Origin: Leptospira sp.
GTDB lineage: Bacteria > Spirochaetota > Leptospiria > Leptospirales > Leptospiraceae
Direction: 5' to 3'
DNA length: 27,038 nucleotides
Assembly (NCBI GenBank): GCA_027531445.1
Contig: JAPZRK010000009.1
Location: 1-27,038, forward strand
Both the position numbers and the translations under genes were made by a program. Each line of letters opens with the position of its first letter. The first letter of the stretch is position 1. Shown here piece after piece: positions 22,166-27,038 of this stretch. The notes below the pieces were generated by a model that saw nothing but the letters and a program-made list of their open reading frames with translations, was not told where the DNA came from and ran no database searches.

Positions 22166-24913
22166 GTGAATCAATACAATTTACCTCCACTCGTCCAAAA
22201 GTCGGAAGATGGCGGATATTTTGTTTCATCCAATAGCGAGTTAGACGATCTTTATCACTTTATTTTAGGACAGGCAAAAAGACTTGTTTCAGGCAAGTCG
22301 GCGGCATTCTATTTAAAGAACGAACGCGGAAACCTATCTCGCGTAGGTGCAATCAAAGATACAAGTTCTGCGGGTAAGGTTGCAAAACATGTTTATAAGA
22401 CAAAAAAGAGCTTACTATTAAAAAAAGGAGCTCATCTTTCAAAAGACTCTCTCCCGTTAAGCGAATCTATTCTTGCCTGTTACATAGGAGAAGAGATCTC
22501 GGAATTATCGCTGGGTGTTCTGTTACTCGAAGGGATTTATCATTTTGAACATTTTTCGGAGCAAGATCTAGATCTTATCAACTATTTCTCTTCTAATCTG
22601 ACTGCTTTATTTCGTGATACTCTTTATTCCGAATCGCAAAATCAGTTTTACACTTCGTTAGTAACCTCGATTTTACTGTTAGTTGATAATTCAAATATTC
22701 ATAACAATAATAACAGACTTTTGTATTTTTTGGAAGAGATCATTCGTGTTTCTGTTCTAATCAATCGCAGTCTAGACCTGGAAAAAGTATTGGAAATGGT
22801 GATGGAATCGGCAAAGTCCGTGTTCCGAACCGAAGCAAGTTCGCTTCTGTTATTGGATGAAAAAAAGGAATTTTTAATTTTTAACACGGTAACTGGTGAA
22901 AAAAAAGAAGAAGTCGCCAAGATAAAAGTACCAGTGGGTCAAGGTATTGCTGGAAATGTTGCCATTTCCAAACAACCGATGATCATCAATGATGCTCAAA
23001 ACGATCCTCGAGTCTTTCGAGATGTTGATAAAGCTTCGAACTTTGTAACTCGTAATATACTCGCAGCTCCTCTGATTGTCGGCGATGAAGTCATCGGAGT
23101 GATTGAAGCCATCAATACTAAAAATAGAAATAACTTCAGTCAAAATGACATTGATTTCTTTCTGTCCTTTTCCTCGGCTTGTGCCGTTGCGATTCAAAAG
23201 ACTACACTTCTCGGTAACTTAAATATAGCCAACTTAGAGCTTAAACAAAAATTGAGCACTTTGGAATCCTTATTTGAATTGGGTCAAGCGGTTCTAGAAT
23301 CTCATGACGAACTTGGTCTCATGTCTCGTTCACTTGCGATATTATCAAAGGAGCTTGATGCGGAAGATGCCGGTATGGTTATCTTTTTAGAAGGCAAAAA
23401 AAAGCTGATCCAAGTATACGCCAGACAAAATGGAATCGTATTTGAATCATTCTATGAACCCGAAGAAAGTAATTTGATTCTTTCTGCAATTGAGTCCAAA
23501 AACCCCATCCTTGGCACAGTATCTAACATTGATGAGGAGCAGTTTTTGGGGTTAGAAGCATTTGTTTTAAAAGAATCTTATTTGGTTCTGCCTGTCTCTC
23601 CGAATGGAAGTTCACTGAAAGCTGCATTGTATGTTTGTGGAAAACGAACTCGAAATGGTTTTGGAGAAGCAGATCTTCGTATGTTTAAGACGATTTCCAG
23701 TCCTTTAACAAAAGCATACGAGAACCTTCGTTTGAGCCAAGAAATCATTACAAAAAAATCCATCGAAAAAGAAATCGAGATCACACGCAATATTCAGAAT
23801 AATATTCTACCGAATTCGATTATAAAGTCTACACAATTTGATTTAGGTGTAAAATCCGTAGCCGCCAAAGAAGTGTCAGGTGATTTTTACGATTTTCACC
23901 AATACGGAAGTCATAATTTTTCCTTTTTGGTTGCCGATGTCTCGGGAAAAAGTTTACCTGCCGCGATTTTCATGGCCATGTCATCGTCTATCATCCGGAC
24001 CTTGTCCCGAACTACAGAGCTTTCGCCTTCAGAGCTTTTGAAGCAGGCGAATCAATTGATCTATGAAGACTCCCAATCTGGAATGTTCGTGACTTTGTTT
24101 TTTGCTAATTTTGATTCCAACGCGAAAAAAATTCGATTCGCTTCGGCAGGTCATAATGACCAGCTCTGGATTCGAAAAGATGGAAGTTATGAATTATTAA
24201 AAGGAAAAGGTGCACCGTTAGGTGTCGTTCCAGTAGGAAATTATATCGGTGGTGAAATCGATATGGAACCAGGAGACATGTTAGTGTTTTACACTGATGG
24301 TGCGATTGAGGAAAAAAACAAGTTAGATGAAGAATTTGGATTGGATCGCCTTATCCAAGAAATCATATCCAGAAAAGACAAACCATCTCAGGTGATCATT
24401 GAAGAGGTTTACCAGACGATCAGAGAGTTCTCAGACGAGTCCGAACAATATGACGATTTCACCGTCATGGTGCTTAAATTCCCAGAAACCTCGACTGAGT
24501 TTTATTCAAAAATCTTTCCAGCAAAAGCTTCCGAAATCCCCAAGTTTCGCGATTTTATTTCTGAAGTCTTGAAAGATAAAGTAAAAAAAGAATTTGCATA
24601 TGATGATATTCTTATCTCCTTAGATGAAGCCGCAACTAATATTATCATGCACGGATATGCCGAAACACATTTAATCGACCCAACTTTTGAGTGTAAGGTG
24701 TTGATCGATGGTGACTTAGCAATTTTTACACTTATTGATGAAGCGAAACGATTTTCACGTGATGTTGTTCCCTCTCCCTCGATTGACGCAAATTTGAAAG
24801 GTGAAAGAAGGGGCGGATTCGGTGTCTATTTAATGGAAAAATTGATGGATAAGGTCTCCTACGAATTTATCGGAAATAAGAATCATACATATTTGGAAAA
24901 GAGGATTTTATGA
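22166..24913 (+). CDS. GAF-PP2C phosphatase-HATPase kinase fusion (RsbU/RsbW-like)
   Basis: This is a 915-residue cytosolic regulator. Residues about 15-155, 205-345 and 365-515 look like three GAF-type sensor domains; the second has GQGIAGN and APLIVGDEVIGVIEA phrases. A SpoIIE/RsbU-type PP2C phosphatase follows, with SGDFYD (Asp573), VADVSGKSLPAA, FASAGHNDQ, FYTDGAIEE (Asp711) and YDDFTVMVLK (Asp763-764). The C-terminal HATPase domain (about 775-915) has an N-box DEAATN (Glu821, Asn825) and the Gly-rich RRGGFGVYLMEKLMD, as in RsbW-type anti-sigma kinases. Phosphatase and kinase normally reside on separate proteins. The GTG start follows the coiled-coil gene by 13 bases, and the stop overlaps the STAS gene by 4 bases. 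Confidence 0.9.
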   Translation: MNQYNLPPLVQKSEDGGYFVSSNSELDDLYHFILGQAKRLVSGKSAAFYLKNERGNLSRVGAIKDTSSAGKVAKHVYKTKKSLLLKKGAHLSKDSLPLSESILACYIGEEISELSLGVLLLEGIYHFEHFSEQDLDLINYFSSNLTALFRDTLYSESQNQFYTSLVTSILLLVDNSNIHNNNNRLLYFLEEIIRVSVLINRSLDLEKVLEMVMESAKSVFRTEASSLLLLDEKKEFLIFNTVTGEKKEEVAKIKVPVGQGIAGNVAISKQPMIINDAQNDPRVFRDVDKASNFVTRNILAAPLIVGDEVIGVIEAINTKNRNNFSQNDIDFFLSFSSACAVAIQKTTLLGNLNIANLELKQKLSTLESLFELGQAVLESHDELGLMSRSLAILSKELDAEDAGMVIFLEGKKKLIQVYARQNGIVFESFYEPEESNLILSAIESKNPILGTVSNIDEEQFLGLEAFVLKESYLVLPVSPNGSSLKAALYVCGKRTRNGFGEADLRMFKTISSPLTKAYENLRLSQEIITKKSIEKEIEITRNIQNNILPNSIIKSTQFDLGVKSVAAKEVSGDFYDFHQYGSHNFSFLVADVSGKSLPAAIFMAMSSSIIRTLSRTTELSPSELLKQANQLIYEDSQSGMFVTLFFANFDSNAKKIRFASAGHNDQLWIRKDGSYELLKGKGAPLGVVPVGNYIGGEIDMEPGDMLVFYTDGAIEEKNKLDEEFGLDRLIQEIISRKDKPSQVIIEEVYQTIREFSDESEQYDDFTVMVLKFPETSTEFYSKIFPAKASEIPKFRDFISEVLKDKVKKEFAYDDILISLDEAATNIIMHGYAETHLIDPTFECKVLIDGDLAIFTLIDEAKRFSRDVVPSPSIDANLKGERRGGFGVYLMEKLMDKVSYEFIGNKNHTYLEKRIL

Positions 24914-25251
24914 AAGCGGATTCAATCAGTATCGAATCGGAATGGGTAGGGGAACGGTTGGTTGTGCATATTGATGGGAACTTGGATGTCCACAATGTCC
25001 ATATCATTGAGCAAGATCTTATGAATTTGGTCAAAATCGCCAAAACACATATTATTTACGACCTAGAAAAGGTTAACTACATCTCTTCAGCAGGGCTTCG
25101 CGTACTCGTAACTTCCCTTAGACTTTGTCAGGATTCTGGGATTCAGATATCAATTTGTTCCCTAAAACCAGCTGTCGAGAGAGTTTTTGATATCATTTCG
25201 ATGAAGACACTTTTCCAAATCCATCCGGATCTAAAGACCGCACTTTTATAA
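24910..25251 (+). CDS. STAS-domain anti-sigma factor antagonist
   Basis: This 113-residue STAS protein is similar to RsbV/SpoIIAA. It has the strand-helix core LVVHIDGNLDVHNVHIIEQ and the phosphoacceptor loop YISSAGLRVLV, where Ser60 matches the phosphorylated Ser of the family. In partner switching, the unphosphorylated form binds the kinase and frees its target; phosphorylation by the HATPase reverses this, and the PP2C phosphatase resets it. The gene overlaps the fusion kinase-phosphatase by ATGA (4 bases), so the two are translationally coupled and almost certainly partners. The final target (sigma factor or other) is not in the window. Confidence 0.92.
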   Translation: MKADSISIESEWVGERLVVHIDGNLDVHNVHIIEQDLMNLVKIAKTHIIYDLEKVNYISSAGLRVLVTSLRLCQDSGIQISICSLKPAVERVFDIISMKTLFQIHPDLKTALL

Positions 25252-25301
25252 ATTTCACTTTTCTAAGTTCTAAACATCAAAACATTGGAAATTATAACAC
25301 T

Positions 25302-26954
25302 ATGGAAACCAAGCAATACTCGCTAGAAAATCCGTTTCAAGTCTCGTCAAAATCATCTTCCCCTGCCTCTTCAGGGATCTATGATGATGCTCTCAAATTA
25401 GGCAGAGAGTTGCAAGAAAAACCTCTTCTCGGTGGTGGGGAAGACCGCATCCGCGTCCAACATTCCAAAAATCGTATGACTGTTTGGGAAAGGATCAAGG
25501 TACTTACTGACACTGAACCGAACATTACTTACCAAAACTGGGGACCGAACTTAGACGGAGCGTCTATCGTTACTGGAATCTTAAAGATCAAAGGAAGAGA
25601 TGTGGCAGTGTATGGTCATGACTTTACTTTGCGTGCAGGTTCAATGGATGCAACAAACGGAAGTAAACTTGCGCGACTGATCATGATGGCAGGAGAGCAG
25701 GGCATACCTCTCATTGGAATGAATGATTCTGCGGGGGCATTTGTTCCTGCTGGAGTTGGCGGTCTTGATGGATATTCTGAGGCATTTACCGCCTTACGAA
25801 AAATTAGTGGTGTCGTACCATCCATTATGTTAATGTTTGGTTTCAATGCCGGAGGAGGAGCATATTTACCTCGACAAGGTTCATTTATGATCCAGAGTGA
25901 TAATACATTCTTCGGTCTAACCGGTCCTGGAGTTGTCAAATCCGTACTAGGCGAAGACATTTCTGCCGAGGACCTCGGTGGACCAAAAGTTCACGGTCAA
26001 TCCGGAGTGGTGGATCTTGTTACCAGTGATGAATATGGATCTCTTCTCACAGCCATCCGATTGCTTTCTTACCTTCCAGATAACAATCATTCATTTGCTC
26101 CATTCTATCAAACTTCAGATCCGATTGATCGTTTTATCTTTGAAGAGGATATCTTATTCAGAAAGACTTTCAACAGCCCGACGGGTATGAACACCCCATT
26201 CGATATCACTTTGTATCTCCAACAGATTTGTGATCATGGCGAATTCTTCGAGGTGCAACCACAAAGAGCTCGAAATATTGTTACCGCCTTTGGTCGGATT
26301 GGTGGTCACGTGGTTGGCTTTCTTGCGAATAATTCTGCAGTATCCTCAGGTCAGATTGATATAGGTGCTTCCAGAAAAGGAACTCGTTTTGTCCGGTTCT
26401 GTAATCTTTACAATATTCCTATGGTTTTTGTTGAAGATACTACGGGATTCCTCCCTGGTCGTGACCAAGAACATAATGGTATCGTTTTAGAAGGTCGCAA
26501 ACTTCTAGATTCAATCATTGATCTTCGTACTCCAAGACTCACACTTATTATCCGAAATGCATTTGGTGGTGCATATGCGACATTTAACTCGTATTTTACG
26601 GGTGCATCTGCCGTTTTTGCATTACCTACCGCAAGAATCGCTGTCATGGGCCCCGCAGGGAAAGAGTATGTCTATAAAGATGAGATCACAGTCATCCAGA
26701 AAGAATACCAAGCGAATGTAAAAAAGGGGATGGGCGAAAAAGAGGCTATTTCGATAAGAGATTCGAAACTCCTCGAGATCAATCAAAAGTATGAAAAGGA
26801 ATTGATGAATCCAAAAGAAGCTCTTTCTCTTGGTTCTGTTTCATCGATCATCCTTCCTGGATACACTAGAAAAGTCCTTGGGACAAATCTTGGTTTCCTA
26901 ATGTCCAAATACAAACCCGCACCGATGGGCGGTCCTCAAAGGGAGTTTGAGTAA
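25302..26954 (+). CDS. acyl-CoA carboxylase carboxyltransferase (beta) subunit
   Basis: This 550-residue carboxyltransferase of the biotin-dependent propionyl-/acetyl-/methylcrotonyl-CoA carboxylase family transfers CO2 from carboxybiotin to an acyl-CoA in the cytosol. It has the two crotonase-like halves. The N-terminal half includes GQ/GGGAYLPRQG (about 184-193) and FGLTGPGVVK. The C-terminal half includes DTTGFLPGRDQE, NAFGGAYATFNS (about 418-429) and the closing SIILPGYTRKVLGTNLGFL. Length fits PccB-type subunits; the first 60 residues are a variable extension. Substrate cannot be decided. The partner biotin carboxylase subunit is not in the window, though the gene starting at 26960 may belong to the same pathway. 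Confidence 0.9.
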   Translation: METKQYSLENPFQVSSKSSSPASSGIYDDALKLGRELQEKPLLGGGEDRIRVQHSKNRMTVWERIKVLTDTEPNITYQNWGPNLDGASIVTGILKIKGRDVAVYGHDFTLRAGSMDATNGSKLARLIMMAGEQGIPLIGMNDSAGAFVPAGVGGLDGYSEAFTALRKISGVVPSIMLMFGFNAGGGAYLPRQGSFMIQSDNTFFGLTGPGVVKSVLGEDISAEDLGGPKVHGQSGVVDLVTSDEYGSLLTAIRLLSYLPDNNHSFAPFYQTSDPIDRFIFEEDILFRKTFNSPTGMNTPFDITLYLQQICDHGEFFEVQPQRARNIVTAFGRIGGHVVGFLANNSAVSSGQIDIGASRKGTRFVRFCNLYNIPMVFVEDTTGFLPGRDQEHNGIVLEGRKLLDSIIDLRTPRLTLIIRNAFGGAYATFNSYFTGASAVFALPTARIAVMGPAGKEYVYKDEITVIQKEYQANVKKGMGEKEAISIRDSKLLEINQKYEKELMNPKEALSLGSVSSIILPGYTRKVLGTNLGFLMSKYKPAPMGGPQREFE

Positions 26955-26959
26955 ATTTC

Positions 26960-27038
26960 ATGTTAGATAAAAATTTAAATCGAATCAAATTTCAAGAATC
27001 TGACTCAGAATGGATCCGTTCCTTTTCGGTTGAGTCAA
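26960..27038 (+). CDS. 5' end of a gene running off the window
   Basis: An ATG at 26960, five bases after the carboxyltransferase stop, opens a frame that runs to the window end (26 codons: MLDKNLNRIKFQESDSEWIR and further). The tight spacing suggests one operon with the carboxylase. The fragment is polar, has no signal peptide and is too short to identify. Confidence 0.55.
   Translation, partial: MLDKNLNRIKFQESDSEWIRSFSVES

Overview
The window reads as chromosomal DNA of a spirochaete of the genus Leptospira. The evidence is the low-to-moderate GC content, many lipoproteins with relaxed spirochaetal lipoboxes, frequent TTG/GTG starts behind clear Shine-Dalgarno (SD) sequences, and recognisably leptospiral FBPase, S21 and RpoD proteins. 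I cannot fix the species; a saprophytic-clade member is a guess.

Region 1 (1-5514) is an AT-rich accessory stretch. It opens with the 3' end of an unknown gene and a small Cys-rich exported protein. Five unrelated predicted lipoproteins follow (1051, 2001, 3004, 3550, 4209), separated by gene debris. The debris includes a decayed coding region (2655-3028), a likely frameshifted tail (3241-3381) and the last ~40 codons of an IS3-type transposase (3382-3501). The stretch ends with a VapBC-type toxin-antitoxin pair and a candidate operator.

Region 2 (5623-7914) holds a small Ala/Lys-rich lipoprotein and class I fructose-1,6-bisphosphatase on the minus strand. Divergent from them is a protein that looks like a degenerate GGDEF fold.

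Region 3 (7993-12321) is the macromolecular-synthesis operon rpsU-yqeY-dnaG-rpoD, linking translation, primer synthesis and the housekeeping sigma factor. A strong hairpin follows rpoD and covers the probable SD of the next lipoprotein gene (12391).

Region 4 (12391-21775) carries glpD, tyrS, a membrane-anchored NodB-type deacetylase with an altered metal motif, a large RND transporter, peptide deformylase and tRNA-Ala(GGC). Hairpins separate the two convergent gene pairs.

Region 5 (21847-25251) is a compact signalling operon: a small coiled-coil protein, a 915-residue GAF/PP2C-phosphatase/HATPase-kinase fusion, and a STAS antagonist. It resembles an RsbU/RsbW/RsbV partner-switching module with phosphatase and kinase on one chain. 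An acyl-CoA carboxylase carboxyltransferase subunit follows, then the first codons of a further gene at the right edge.
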